This document shows positions 39,380-47,965 of a stretch of DNA of 64,000 nt, one piece after another (position 1 is the first letter of the stretch; each line of letters starts with the position of its first letter). The position numbers were made by a program, and so were the translations under genes. This DNA is from Castellaniella denitrificans (GTDB lineage: Bacteria > Pseudomonadota > Gammaproteobacteria > Burkholderiales > Burkholderiaceae_B), in assembly GCF_027214045.1 (NCBI RefSeq), contig NZ_JAPWHE010000005.1, forward strand, positions 1-64,000. Reading direction: 5' to 3'. The notes under the pieces are model-generated. The model saw only the letters and a list, made by a program, of their open reading frames with translations. It was not told the DNA's origin and searched no databases.

Positions 39380-40006
39380 ATGAAAAAGACACCTCGGGCC
39401 GCTCCCCGGCCGGATGACCCGGATCGCGCGCAGAAGGCGGGGCCGTTGCCGCGCGCGGCCGACCGCATCCGCAGCAGCGCGCAGGATCTGTTCTACCACC
39501 AGGGCATCCGGGCGGTCGGGGTGGATGCGATCGTCGCCGAAGCGGGTGTGACCAAGCCCAGCCTCTATCGCAGCTTTGGTTCGAAGGACGATCTGGTGGT
39601 GGCCTATCTGAGGGACTACGAGACCGAATTCTGGCGGCGTTTCGAGGCCGCGGTCGAGGCTCATCCCGGCGATCCGCGCGCGCAGATCCTGGCTTATTTC
39701 TCGGGGTTGACCGAACGGACCTCCCGGTCGGAGTATCGGGGCTGCGGCTTGACCAATGCATGCATCGAATACCCCGAACCCGACCATCCCGCCCGGCAGG
39801 TGTCGGTGGCCAGCAAGCGACGGGTGCGCGCGCGCCTGACCGAACTGGCAAGCCAAATGGGCGCGCGCGATCCCGAAGCGCTGGGCGACGGCCTGCTGCT
39901 GTTGCTGGAAGGCGCTTGCGCATCCAGCCAGGTGCTCGGCGCGGAGGGGCCGGTGCGTCACCTGGCGGATGCGGCGGCCCGCCTGATCGACGCCAGTCTG
40001 AAATAG
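39380..40006 (+). CDS. TetR-family regulator
   Basis: 208 residues. The N-terminal HTH is RIRSSAQDLFYHQGIRAVGVDAIVAEAGVTKPSLYRSFGSKDDLVVAYL, the TetR signature. The C-terminal ligand domain contains YRGCGLTNACIEYP with two cysteines. Paired Cys are used by NemR-type electrophile sensors, but that function is inferred here. It probably controls the divergent MFS gene and the Old Yellow Enzyme gene 2 kb away, which share one operator-like block. Confidence 0.9.
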   Translation: MKKTPRAAPRPDDPDRAQKAGPLPRAADRIRSSAQDLFYHQGIRAVGVDAIVAEAGVTKPSLYRSFGSKDDLVVAYLRDYETEFWRRFEAAVEAHPGDPRAQILAYFSGLTERTSRSEYRGCGLTNACIEYPEPDHPARQVSVASKRRVRARLTELASQMGARDPEALGDGLLLLLEGACASSQVLGAEGPVRHLADAAARLIDASLK

Positions 40007-40015
40007 GGCGGGTTC

Positions 40016-40933
40016 TCAGGCGGTGCGCGCGGGGCCGGACACACTGCCGAAGATCGGTTCGGTCTCGATGAACGCCTGCAGGTAGTCCAGCAGCGCGCGC
40101 ACCCGGGCGGGCAGATAGCGCTGCTGCGGCCACACCGCGAACAGGGGCCTGGGCCTGGGCAACCAGTCTTCGAGCAGGCTCGACAGGGTGCCGCGCGCGA
40201 TGCCGTCGAGCGTGAAGGTGGCGGGGCAGAGCAGGATGCCCAGGCCGGCCTCGGCCGCGGCGAGCGCGAGCCGCATTTCATTGGCCCTCAGGCGCGCGGC
40301 GGGCCGCACAGTCGACTCGATCCCGGTGGCGGGGTCGCGCAGGGACCATTCCTGCAGCGGCATCGAGACGACCGCGTCGTGCGCGGCCAGATCCCGCGCG
40401 GTGGCGGGCGTGCCGCGCCGGGCCAGATAGGCGGGTGCGGCGACCAGGCGCACGCCGATCTGCCCGAGGCGTCTGTGGGTCAGCAACGAATCGGCCTGAT
40501 CGCCGACCCGGATGGCCAGGTCGGCGCCGCTTCCGACCAGATCCTGAATCGTGTTGCTGAGCTGGAATTCCAGACTGACCTCGGGATGCCGCCGCAGGAA
40601 TCCGAGCCAGGCGGGCGTGAGAGGGCCGCTGGCGAGATTCACTGGCGCCAGCACGCGGATGTGGCCCGCGATGCGGCGCAGGTTGTCGTCCAGGGAACGG
40701 GTGGCCTGGCCCAGCGCGTGGATCAGAGGCCTGCATTGTTCATAGTATTGCAATCCCTCGGCGGTCGGCTGGAGCCGGCGCGCGCTGCGGTGCAGCAGGC
40801 GGCAGCCAAGTTCGCGCTCGAGAGCCTGGAGGCGGCGGGTGACCGTGGCGGCGGGCATGTCGAGGCGTTCGGCGGCGGCGCTCAGGCTGCCGGCTTCGAC
40901 GATGGTGACGAACAGGGCCAGGGCGTCCAGCAT
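40016..40933 (-). CDS. LysR-family regulator
   Basis: 305 residues. The N-terminal winged HTH (LFVTIVEAGSLSAAAERLDMPAATVTRRLQALERELGCRLLHR) is canonical, and the C-terminal part is the periplasmic-binding-like inducer domain. It is most like the AaeR/CrgA-type group that represses or activates neighbours. It ends 9 nt after the TetR gene, tail to tail, and is divergent from the DUF2798 gene, its likely target. Confidence 0.92.
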   Translation of the reverse strand: MLDALALFVTIVEAGSLSAAAERLDMPAATVTRRLQALERELGCRLLHRSARRLQPTAEGLQYYEQCRPLIHALGQATRSLDDNLRRIAGHIRVLAPVNLASGPLTPAWLGFLRRHPEVSLEFQLSNTIQDLVGSGADLAIRVGDQADSLLTHRRLGQIGVRLVAAPAYLARRGTPATARDLAAHDAVVSMPLQEWSLRDPATGIESTVRPAARLRANEMRLALAAAEAGLGILLCPATFTLDGIARGTLSSLLEDWLPRPRPLFAVWPQQRYLPARVRALLDYLQAFIETEPIFGSVSGPARTA

Positions 40934-41041
40934 GCTATCGCTCTATGATTGCAATTATCGAAATTATAGATTGATAGATACGATCTGGTTCCTGCTTTGG
41001 ATGGAATTCATACTGTGAACCTATCCACACAGGAGCTTTCC

Positions 41042-41290
41042 ATGTCTTCCACCCAACGCCTTCGCCTCGTCTTCGCCGCGCTGATGTCCCTCTGGATGTC
41101 CCTCTTGATGACCGCTTTCGTGGTCTGGCTGAATCTCGGCCTGGATGCGGCCTATCTGCGGCATTGGGGACACGCCTTTGCCGCCGCCTGGCCGGCGGCG
41201 TTCACCATCGTGCTGCTGTTCGGGCCGGCGGTGCAGCGGCTCAGCCAGCGGGTGTCCCACTGGCTGCCCGCGCCTGGAGGACGGGATTGA
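41042..41290 (+). CDS. DUF2798-type small membrane protein
   Basis: 82 residues from ATG 41042, with AGGAG at 41030-41034. Two transmembrane helices (LVFAALMSLWMSLLMTAFVVWLNLG and AFAAAWPAAFTIVLLFGPAVQRL) match the DUF2798 pattern. Function unknown; it is probably under LysR control. Confidence 0.82.
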   Translation: MSSTQRLRLVFAALMSLWMSLLMTAFVVWLNLGLDAAYLRHWGHAFAAAWPAAFTIVLLFGPAVQRLSQRVSHWLPAPGGRD

Positions 41291-41292
41291 CC

Positions 41293-42363
41293 TCAGGCGT
41301 CGGCTCCGCAGCCCTCCAGCGCGGGATAGTCCGTGTAACCTTCGGGGCCCGGGGCGTAGAAGGTCTCGGGCTGAGGCGCGTTCAGGGGCGCGCCCTGCGC
41401 GAAGCGGGCGGGCAGGTCCGGGTTGGCGATGAACAGCCGGCCGAAGGCGGCCGCGTCGGCGCGTCCCTGCGCCAGCCAGTCGGCCGCTTTGTCCAGATCG
41501 AGGGCCTCGTTGGCGATCAGGCGGCCGGGGAATTTCGCGCGCATCATCGGCGCCAGGCTGTCGGGGCCTTCGTATTCACGCAGGCACAGAAACGCGATGC
41601 CGAGCCGGCCCAGGGCCTCTGCCACGTGACCGAACGTCTCGGCCGGCCGGTCGTCTCCCATGTCGTGGGAATCGCCCCGGGGAGACAGATGCACGCCGAC
41701 GCGGCCGGGCGCCCAGGTTTCCAGGACTGCGTCCGTGATTTCCAGCAGCAGGCGGGCGCGGTTCTCGACCGGGCCGCCATAGGCGTCAGTGCGCCGGTTG
41801 GTGCGGCTTTGCAGGAACTGGTCGATCAGGTAGCCATTGGCGGCGTGGATCTCCACGCCGTCGAAACCGGCGGCCAGGGCGTTTTGTGCGCCGCGCCGGT
41901 AGGCTTCGACGATGCCGGGGATTTCCCCGGTTTCCAGGGCGCGCGGCGTGACATAGGCCTTTTTGGGACGCACCAGACTGACGGTGCCGGCGGGCTGGAT
42001 GGCACTGGGGGCGACCGGGGCCGCGCCGTCCAGATACAGGGGGTCGGAGATGCGGCCGACGTGCCAGAGCTGCAGGACGATGCGTCCGCCCGCCTCATGC
42101 ACGGCGGCGGTGACTTTCTTCCAGCCCTCGATCTGGGCGTCGGACCAGATGCCCGGGGTGTCGGGGTAGCCGACGCCCATCGGGGTGACGGCCGTGGCTT
42201 CGCTGATGATCAGGCCCGCGCCGGCGCGCTGTCGATAGTATTCGACCATCAGTGCGCCGGGAATGCGTCCGGGTTCGGCCCGGCAGCGGGTCAGGGGGGC
42301 CATGATGATGCGATTGGGCAGCGACAGGTCGCCGAGCTGGAGTGGATCGAACAAGGTATGCAT
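41293..42363 (-). CDS. Old Yellow Enzyme family oxidoreductase (NemA/XenB-like)
   Basis: 356 residues, a TIM-barrel FMN enzyme. It starts LFDPLQLGDLSLPNRIIMAPLTRCRA. There is QLWHVGRISDP near residue 100, the active-site pair in FDGVEIHAANGYLIDQFLQ with NRRTDAYGG, and the VHLSPRGDSHDM segment. It reduces activated alkenes, quinones or nitro-esters with NAD(P)H. Its promoter carries the same block as the TetR-MFS divergon. Confidence 0.93.
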   Translation of the reverse strand: MHTLFDPLQLGDLSLPNRIIMAPLTRCRAEPGRIPGALMVEYYRQRAGAGLIISEATAVTPMGVGYPDTPGIWSDAQIEGWKKVTAAVHEAGGRIVLQLWHVGRISDPLYLDGAAPVAPSAIQPAGTVSLVRPKKAYVTPRALETGEIPGIVEAYRRGAQNALAAGFDGVEIHAANGYLIDQFLQSRTNRRTDAYGGPVENRARLLLEITDAVLETWAPGRVGVHLSPRGDSHDMGDDRPAETFGHVAEALGRLGIAFLCLREYEGPDSLAPMMRAKFPGRLIANEALDLDKAADWLAQGRADAAAFGRLFIANPDLPARFAQGAPLNAPQPETFYAPGPEGYTDYPALEGCGADA

Positions 42364-42406
42364 GGAGGATTTCCAGAGTGGCTGGTGTGTACGTTTTGGA
42401 CGATAG

Positions 42407-42436
42407 ATGATACGTACCTGTAAGTAACATTGTCAA
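42407..42436 (-). promoter_or_regulatory. promoter of the Old Yellow Enzyme gene with embedded operator
   Basis: On the minus strand: -35 TTGACA (42436-42431), 18-nt spacer, -10 TATCAT (42412-42407), ATG 44 nt on. The spacer retains GTTACT and GGTACG of the MFS promoter but lacks the central GATC. The rest of 42440-42622 shows no gene. Confidence 0.7.
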
Positions 42437-42622
42437 GCATCTTGGCCCGCGCGCCGGCCGCCGGAACCGGGTCCGGGCGTGTCGCTGCATGGGAATACCC
42501 ACCCGGGCGCGCGCCTGGAGAGGCACAATGAATGGATGCGGCGTCCGGACGCGAAATCCGCCATCCGGCGGCCGATATCCAGGGTCCGGTGATCGGTCCG
42601 GGCCGACTCAAACAGGAGACGC

Positions 42623-43204
42623 ATGATGGCGAAGAAATTGCTGATGCTGGTGGGCGACTATGTCGAAGACTACGAAGTCATGGTGCCCTTTCAGGCGCTG
42701 AAGGCCGTGGGACACGATGTCGACGCAGTGTGCCCGGGTAAGCGGGCGGGGGAATGGGTGGCCACGGCCGTCCACGATTTCGACGGCGCCCAGACCTATA
42801 GCGAAAAGCCCGGGCACCGTTTCACGGTGAACCGGGATTTCGACGCGGTGGACGCGGCGGCCTATGACGGGCTGGTGATCCCCGGCGGCCGCGCGCCTGA
42901 ATACCTGCGCATGGACGAGCGGGTGCTGGCCATCGTGCGACACTTCGCGGACGCCGCCAAACCCATCGCGGCGATCTGCCATGGGGCTCAACTGCTGGCG
43001 GCGGCCGGCGTGCTCAAGGGGCGTACTTGCTCCGCGTATCCGGCCTGCGCGGCGGAAGTCCGCCTGGCGGGGGGCCAATACGCCGACATCGCGGTAGATC
43101 AGGCGCATACGGACGGCAATCTGGTGACCGCGCCGGCCTGGCCCGCGCATCCGGCCTGGATCGCCCAGTTCCTGGCGGTGCTGGGCACGCGCATCCAGCA
43201 CTGA
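42623..43204 (+). CDS. DJ-1/PfpI family protein
   Basis: 193 residues; ATG 42623 or 42626. [19 protein letters not shown] carries the conserved Glu, and [21 protein letters not shown] carries the nucleophilic Cys elbow followed by His. Related proteins (YhbO, PfpI) act as glyoxalases or deglycases in carbonyl stress. It lies divergently next to the Old Yellow Enzyme gene, consistent with an electrophile-stress neighbourhood. Confidence 0.9.
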   Translation: MMAKKLLMLVGDYVEDYEVMVPFQALKAVGHDVDAVCPGKRAGEWVATAVHDFDGAQTYSEKPGHRFTVNRDFDAVDAAAYDGLVIPGGRAPEYLRMDERVLAIVRHFADAAKPIAAICHGAQLLAAAGVLKGRTCSAYPACAAEVRLAGGQYADIAVDQAHTDGNLVTAPAWPAHPAWIAQFLAVLGTRIQH

Positions 43205-43261
43205 CGCGCCGCTTCGCGGGGCGGGCGGCGCCCGTCCCGCCTCCCGCCGCCGAAACGGATC

Positions 43262-43290
43262 TTCCGGATTGCGCATCCAATGGCCCGAAA
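43262..43290 (+). promoter_or_regulatory. candidate ECF-sigma promoter of the TTHB210-like gene
   Basis: TTCCGG (43262-43267), then 17 nt, then CCGAAA (43285-43290), with CGCATCCAATG (43272-43282) inside the spacer. The same three elements occur upstream of the ECF sigma gene in its own orientation. Confidence 0.4.
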
Positions 43291-43326
43291 CGCGGCGATT
43301 TCCGCCGCGCACATCGGGAGATTCTC

Positions 43327-43761
43327 ATGTCCTCACGTTCATTTCTGACGGCCGTGGCGGCCGCCGCGGCCCTGGGTCTGGGCGCGCCCGCGGTCCAGGC
43401 CGCGGACGCATCCGTGGTGAAGGCGCCGCCGGCCGCCCCCTACAAGGCGGTCAGTTCGCTGGTGAAGCTGCCTGATTTCGTCCCCGGCATGGGGCGGTTG
43501 TTCGTCGATCCCGCCACGCTGCCGGCCGGGCCGTTCCTGGGCTACGACCATGAGGGCCGTCTCGTGAACGCCACCTATATGATCCCGCTGTCGCTGATGA
43601 AGCCCGACATGCATCTGAACGATCTGAAGGTGCCGGCCGGCGTCAAAGTGGACCACGTCGACATCGTGTACAACGCGGGGCATCCTGGCGTGGAGGAGCC
43701 GCACATCCACATCGTGTTGTGGAACGTGCCGGCCGCGCAGGAAAGCAGCGTGACGAAATGA
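43327..43761 (+). CDS. TTHB210-like (DUF5602-type) exported protein
   Basis: 144 residues from ATG 43327 with a signal peptide ending VQAAD. The mature part includes GMGRLFVDPATLPAGPFLGYDHEGRLVNATYMIPL and ends with a histidine-rich region (VDHVDIVYNAGHPGVEEPHIHIVLWNV). I place it with TTHB210-like proteins, whose Thermus namesake is controlled by an ECF sigma factor. The HxH cluster could bind metal. It overlaps the cupredoxin gene by 4 nt. Confidence 0.7.
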   Translation: MSSRSFLTAVAAAAALGLGAPAVQAADASVVKAPPAAPYKAVSSLVKLPDFVPGMGRLFVDPATLPAGPFLGYDHEGRLVNATYMIPLSLMKPDMHLNDLKVPAGVKVDHVDIVYNAGHPGVEEPHIHIVLWNVPAAQESSVTK

Positions 43762-44279
43762 GCGCGCCTGTGCATGACCCGCGCCGCCGGCTGCTGCTGG
43801 GCGCCGGCGGCGGCCTGCTGCTGGCGGCCGTTCTGCCACGGCCGGCGGGCGCCGGCGACGCCCTGGAGATCGGCATGTCCGGCACATCGACCGGATCCGA
43901 AGTCTGGTTCCGGCCCCGGGGTTTGCTGGTGCGGCCTGGCCAGGCCGTCCGCTGGCTCAATCGCGATGCGGGCAACGTCCATACCTCCACGGCCTATCAC
44001 CCGGCCAACGGCAAGCCGCTGCGCATGCCGGAAGGCGCGAAGCCATGGAACTCGGACTACCTGCTGCCCGGGCAATCCTTCACTGTGGTATTCGATATAC
44101 CCGGCGTCTATGACTATTTCTGCCTGCCGCACGAGCATGCGGGGATGGTCGGGCGGATCGTGGTGGCGGGTGCGGATGCCGCGCGTCCCTATGCCGCAAC
44201 GGATGCGCGACTGCCTTCGGCAGCCGCCGCCGGCTTTCCGGATGTGGCGGCCATCCTGAAACAGGGCCGGGTCGATTGA
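43758..44279 (+). CDS. plastocyanin-like cupredoxin
   Basis: 173 residues starting at ATG 43758 (ATGA overlap). A twin-arginine start DPRRRLLLGAGGGLLLAAVLPRPAGA suggests Tat export. Type I copper ligands are seen: His in NVHTSTAYH, and Cys, His and Met in YFCLPHEHAGM. It is probably a periplasmic electron carrier or copper-stress protein. The C-terminal 35 residues extend beyond the usual fold. Confidence 0.88.
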   Translation: MSAPVHDPRRRLLLGAGGGLLLAAVLPRPAGAGDALEIGMSGTSTGSEVWFRPRGLLVRPGQAVRWLNRDAGNVHTSTAYHPANGKPLRMPEGAKPWNSDYLLPGQSFTVVFDIPGVYDYFCLPHEHAGMVGRIVVAGADAARPYAATDARLPSAAAAGFPDVAAILKQGRVD

Positions 44280-44336
44280 CCCGGCGCCGGGCCGGGAACG
44301 GGCGAGTCTGTCGCGTCCGGTTCGGGCCCGGATGCT

Positions 44337-45041
44337 TCAGTGAGCGGCCGCCCGCGCCCGCGCCAGCACGCCGGACACGATGCGGTCGCAGCGGTCGCCG
44401 GCGAAGGAGAACGCGCCCGCCGCACGCGGATCGAAATCCGGCCGCAGTGCTTCCTGCAGCAGACGGCGGGCACGCATGAATCGTACGCGCACGGTGGCCT
44501 CGGGCAACCCCAGGACAACGGCGACCTCGGCGGCCGGCATGTCCTCCACGGCGCGCAGCATGAAGACCGTGCGGTAGAGGTCGGGGAGTTCGTCGATCCG
44601 TTGTTCCAGCCGCCGCCGCAACTCGGCGCGCCAGGCCTGTTGGTCGGGGCCGGCTGTTGCGGGGGCGGCGGTATCGGGATCGTGCATCGGCATGGCGTCC
44701 TGTTCGTGAGGAACCTGGTATGCGGATTGGATGAGGTTCTCGCGCGATTTGTTTCGCCTGCGGCGCATGAGGGCCTCGTTGATGGCGATGCGCGTCAGCC
44801 AGGTCGCGGGCCGGGCCTCGGCGCGAAAATCCTGCAAATGTCCATATGCTTTCCACCAGGCCTCCTGGACGGCGTCTTCGGCTTCGGCCTCGTCGCGCAG
44901 GATGCTGCGCGCCGCCCGGTAGAGTGGCTGGTTGTGACGGCGCATCAGGGCTTCGAAGGCCGCCAGGTCGCCGTCCGCCGCGCGGCCGATCAGGGCGAGG
45001 TCGTCCGCCGCCGCCGGATCGTGCTGGAACTGGATGTCCAC
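44337..45041 (-). CDS. ECF RNA polymerase sigma factor
   Basis: 234 residues. GTG 45041 is chosen because AGGAG lies 5 nt upstream; the ATG two bases before is out of frame. Region 2 (FEALMRRHNQPLYRAARSILRDEAEAEDAVQEAWWKAY) and region 4 (LPDLYRTVFMLRAVEDMPAAEVAVVLGLPEATVRVRFMRARRLL) are complete. A C-terminal extension of about 35 residues follows. No anti-sigma gene is adjacent. It shares an upstream motif with the TTHB210-like gene, suggesting autoregulation and a small regulon. Confidence 0.9.
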   Translation of the reverse strand: MDIQFQHDPAAADDLALIGRAADGDLAAFEALMRRHNQPLYRAARSILRDEAEAEDAVQEAWWKAYGHLQDFRAEARPATWLTRIAINEALMRRRRNKSRENLIQSAYQVPHEQDAMPMHDPDTAAPATAGPDQQAWRAELRRRLEQRIDELPDLYRTVFMLRAVEDMPAAEVAVVLGLPEATVRVRFMRARRLLQEALRPDFDPRAAGAFSFAGDRCDRIVSGVLARARAAAH

Positions 45042-45061
45042 ATGAACTCCTGAAAGAATAC

Positions 45062-45090
45062 CGTCGGCATTGGATGCGGCCGGACCGGAA
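45062..45090 (-). promoter_or_regulatory. candidate autoregulated promoter of the ECF sigma gene
   Basis: On the minus strand: TTCCGG (45090-45085), 17 nt, then CCGACG (45067-45062), with CGCATCCAATG (45078-45068) in the spacer, ending about 20 nt before the GTG start. It matches the element at 43262-43290. Confidence 0.4.
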
Positions 45091-45152
45091 AACGTTTCGT
45101 GCCGTGCCGGGGAGGCGGCCTGATGCGCGACGCCTCCGCGCGGCGGCATGCG

Positions 45153-45500
45153 TCAGGCCGGTTTGCGTCCGGGCAGGTCTTCCAGGGTCTGCAGAGCCAG
45201 GTTGGAGTGGGCGTAGGCGCCGCCCGCCCGCATTTCGGCCGCCACCCAGATGGCTTCCATGATTTCCGCGTCGGATGCGCCGGCGCGGGCCGCGCCTTCG
45301 GTGTGGCCCTTGATGCAGTAGGGGCACTGGGTCACGTGGGCCACGGCCACGGCGATCAGTTGCTTGGTCTTCGCGTCCAGCGCGCCGGGCGCGAACACGG
45401 CCTTGCTGAAGGCCTTGAACGCGGACAGGGCCTCTGGCGCGAGTTCGGCGCGCCGCTTGGCCAGCCCGGCGGTGGGGTGGGGATACATCGGTGCATCCAT
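45153..45500 (-). CDS. carboxymuconolactone decarboxylase/AhpD-like protein
   Basis: 115 residues. The motif AVAVAHVTQCPYCIKGHTEGAARAGA contains the CPYC pair and a downstream His of AhpD-like alkylhydroperoxidases. It is probably a thiol-dependent peroxidase or a redox partner. It lies 111 nt upstream of the ECF sigma gene on the same strand, so it belongs to the same stress locus. Confidence 0.9.
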   Translation of the reverse strand: MDAPMYPHPTAGLAKRRAELAPEALSAFKAFSKAVFAPGALDAKTKQLIAVAVAHVTQCPYCIKGHTEGAARAGASDAEIMEAIWVAAEMRAGGAYAHSNLALQTLEDLPGRKPA

Positions 45501-45655
45501 GATGCGGGTCTCCTGGGGCTTTGATCGGAACCATCATAGACCCGCGTTGAAGGTGCCGCCAGGAAAGCCCCGGGCCGGGCAGGGACTCGGCGCGTCCATC
45601 CGGGACCGGGTTCGGCAGGCCTACAATGGCGGTTTTTCCGTTCCGGGTGAATCGT

Positions 45656-46579
45656 ATGGAATCCCGCCGGCCCATGGACGGCCTGGCCTGCGGCCTGATG
45701 CTGGTGTTGTGCCTGATCTGGGCCATGCAGCAGATCGTGCTCAAGGCCACCGCCACGGACTTCGCCCCCATGTTCCAGATCGCCGTGCGCAGCGCCGTCG
45801 CCGGTGTGTTGTTGGGCTTTTTCATGGCCTGGCGCGGCGAGCGCCTGGCCGGGATCCTGGGGCTGTGGCGCCCTGGGCTGCTGGCCGGCACCCTCTACGC
45901 CCTGGAGTTCGTGCTGGTGGGCGAAAGCCTGCGCCATACCTCGGCCGGTCACGTCGTGGTGCTGCTCTATACGGCGCCGATCTTCGCGGCGTTGGGTCTG
46001 CACTGGAAACTGCCCGATGAGCGCCTGGCCGCCGTGCAGTGGCTGGGCGTGGCGCTCGCCTTCGGCGGGGTGGCGCTGGCGTTCCTGTGGCGTGATGACG
46101 GCGCCCAGGCGGCGGGCGACGCCATGCTATGGGGCGATCTGCTGGCCTTGCTGGGCGGAGCCGCCTGGGGCGCCACCACTGTCGTGGTGCGGGTGACGCG
46201 GATGGCCGCCTTGCCGGCCAGCCAGACCCTGATGTACCAGCTGGTGGTGGGGGCGGCGTGGCTGCTGGCGGTTTCGTTCCTGTTGGGGCAGACGGATGTC
46301 CGCATGACGCCGACGGTCTGGGCCAGCCTGGCTTTCCAGACGGTTTTCGTCGCTTTTTTCAGCTACCTGACCTGGTTCTGGCTGCTGCGCAAGTACCTGG
46401 CGTCCCGCCTGGGCGTGTTTTCTTTCCTCACGCCGCTGTTCGGCGTGGTCCTGGGAGCCTGGCTGCTGGATGAACCGCTCGGGGCGGGTTTCCTGGGGGG
46501 CACGCTGCTGGTGGTGTCGGGCGTCGTGCTGCTGAGCGGCTACGGCTGGTATCGCCAGTGGCGGGGTCGGCGGATCTGA
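45656..46579 (+). CDS. DMT-superfamily (EamA) exporter
   Basis: 307 residues from ATG 45656; ATG 45626 is possible. It has ten transmembrane segments in two EamA repeats. The second repeat ends LTPLFGVVLGAWLLDEPLGAGFLGGTLLVVSGVVLL, the typical signature. It probably exports amino acids or metabolites; the substrate is unknown. Confidence 0.9.
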   Translation: MESRRPMDGLACGLMLVLCLIWAMQQIVLKATATDFAPMFQIAVRSAVAGVLLGFFMAWRGERLAGILGLWRPGLLAGTLYALEFVLVGESLRHTSAGHVVVLLYTAPIFAALGLHWKLPDERLAAVQWLGVALAFGGVALAFLWRDDGAQAAGDAMLWGDLLALLGGAAWGATTVVVRVTRMAALPASQTLMYQLVVGAAWLLAVSFLLGQTDVRMTPTVWASLAFQTVFVAFFSYLTWFWLLRKYLASRLGVFSFLTPLFGVVLGAWLLDEPLGAGFLGGTLLVVSGVVLLSGYGWYRQWRGRRI

Positions 46580-46590
46580 GACGGAGCGGC

Positions 46591-47307
46591 TCAGGGCGCG
46601 ACCGAGGCGCCCTGGATGCCATGGCGCGCCAGCGACCGTGCCACGAAGCCGGACGCCTTGCAGCGTTCGACGAAGTCGGCCAGTGCGACGGCGGCGCGCG
46701 CCGGGCGCGATTTCGGCAGGCCCATGGCCTGCTCGATCACCATGAACCGGCCAGGCAGTAGCCGCACGCCGCCGACCCGGTCCGCGTCGGCCTGGAGTTG
46801 CTGGCGCACCCCGGCGGCCACTTCCTGGCCGCCGGTCAGGAAGTCGTCCACCACGCGCTGTGAATTTTCCGCCCGCACGATTTCGGCCTGTTCCAGATGG
46901 CGGCCGAGATACAGATCGTAGGCGCTGCCCTGGCCCACCACGACGCGGTGGCCGGGCCGGTCGACCTCGGCATTGTCGCGCAGCGGGGAGTCCGCGCGCA
47001 CCAGATAGGCGCCTTCGATGAGCACGTAGGGTGCGGTGAAGGCGATGCCCTCGCCGCGTTTGGGGTCGATGGCGAAGAAACCGATGTCGGCGGCCTCGCC
47101 AGTGACCGCCTCGACCGACTGGATGGCCTTGTCGAACACCGCCAGCGCCAGTGCGACGCCGAGTTCCCGCGCCAGTTCTCCGGCCAGATCCACGGACACG
47201 CCCGAGACTTCGCCGGTGCCGGCGTCGCGGCGGGCCAGCAAGGGGTTGCCCAGGTTGATGGCGGCGCGCAGGACGCCGGTGGGGGCGAGATCGTCGGACA
47301 GGGGCAT
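46591..47307 (-). CDS. family 3 solute-binding-like protein without signal peptide
   Basis: 238 residues from ATG 47307. The fold signature of amino-acid-binding proteins is present: GVLRAAINLGNPLLARR, GVSVDLAGELARELGVAL, ADIGFFAIDPKRGEGIAFTAPYV. The N-terminus begins MPLSDDLAPTG, with no hydrophobic leader, and no transporter genes are adjacent. It may bind an amino acid in the cytosol, or a start upstream may have been lost. Confidence 0.82.
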   Translation of the reverse strand: MPLSDDLAPTGVLRAAINLGNPLLARRDAGTGEVSGVSVDLAGELARELGVALALAVFDKAIQSVEAVTGEAADIGFFAIDPKRGEGIAFTAPYVLIEGAYLVRADSPLRDNAEVDRPGHRVVVGQGSAYDLYLGRHLEQAEIVRAENSQRVVDDFLTGGQEVAAGVRQQLQADADRVGGVRLLPGRFMVIEQAMGLPKSRPARAAVALADFVERCKASGFVARSLARHGIQGASVAP

Positions 47308-47391
47308 GGCGGGTTCGATGGGGAGGCTGGTGATGCGATTGTAGAAGGATCGGTGTACCGTAGCGCATTGCCTCGCTTTCCGGAGTCTTCC

Positions 47392-47958
47392 ATGTCGCAT
47401 GCCGCCGCCCCGATTCCCGCCATCCCGCCCGACACGGCGCGCGCTGTCGTGTCCTTCTGGCGCGAGGCCGGCCCCGCACGGTGGTTTTCCAAGGACACCG
47501 CCTTCGATGCCGCGTTTCGCGAGCGTTTCCAGGATGCCCATTTCGCGGCCGCGCGGGGCGAACTTGAAGGCTGGCTGGATCAGCCCGAATCGGCCCTGGC
47601 CCTGATCCTGCTGCTGGACCAGTATCCCCGCAACGCCTTCCGGGATACCGGCCACATGTTCGCCACGGACGGTCTGGCCCTGGCTTGCGCGCGCCGGGCG
47701 CTCGTCTTCCTGGACCGGATCGAGCCCGCCCTGCGCGGCTTCGTCTGCCTGCCTTTCATGCATGCCGAAGACCTGGCTATCCAGGAGGAATCCGTGGCCC
47801 TGTACGAGCGCGAGGTGCCGGCATCGCTGCACTGGGCGGTCGAGCATCGCGACATCGTCCGGCGTTTCGGGCGGTTCCCGCACCGCAACGGTGCCCTCGG
47901 GCGCGATACCACGCCCGAAGAACGGCGCTTTCTGGACAACGGCGGATTCGCGGGATGA
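47392..47958 (+). CDS. DUF924 family protein
   Basis: 188 residues. VVSFWREAGPARWFSKDTAFDAAFRERF, then ALALILLLDQYPRNAFRDTGHMFATD and FVCLPFMHAEDLAIQEESVALYE are the conserved DUF924 blocks. It is an all-helical soluble protein of unknown function, divergent from the solute-binding gene. Confidence 0.92.
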   Translation: MSHAAAPIPAIPPDTARAVVSFWREAGPARWFSKDTAFDAAFRERFQDAHFAAARGELEGWLDQPESALALILLLDQYPRNAFRDTGHMFATDGLALACARRALVFLDRIEPALRGFVCLPFMHAEDLAIQEESVALYEREVPASLHWAVEHRDIVRRFGRFPHRNGALGRDTTPEERRFLDNGGFAG

Positions 47959-47965
47959 GGCAGGA

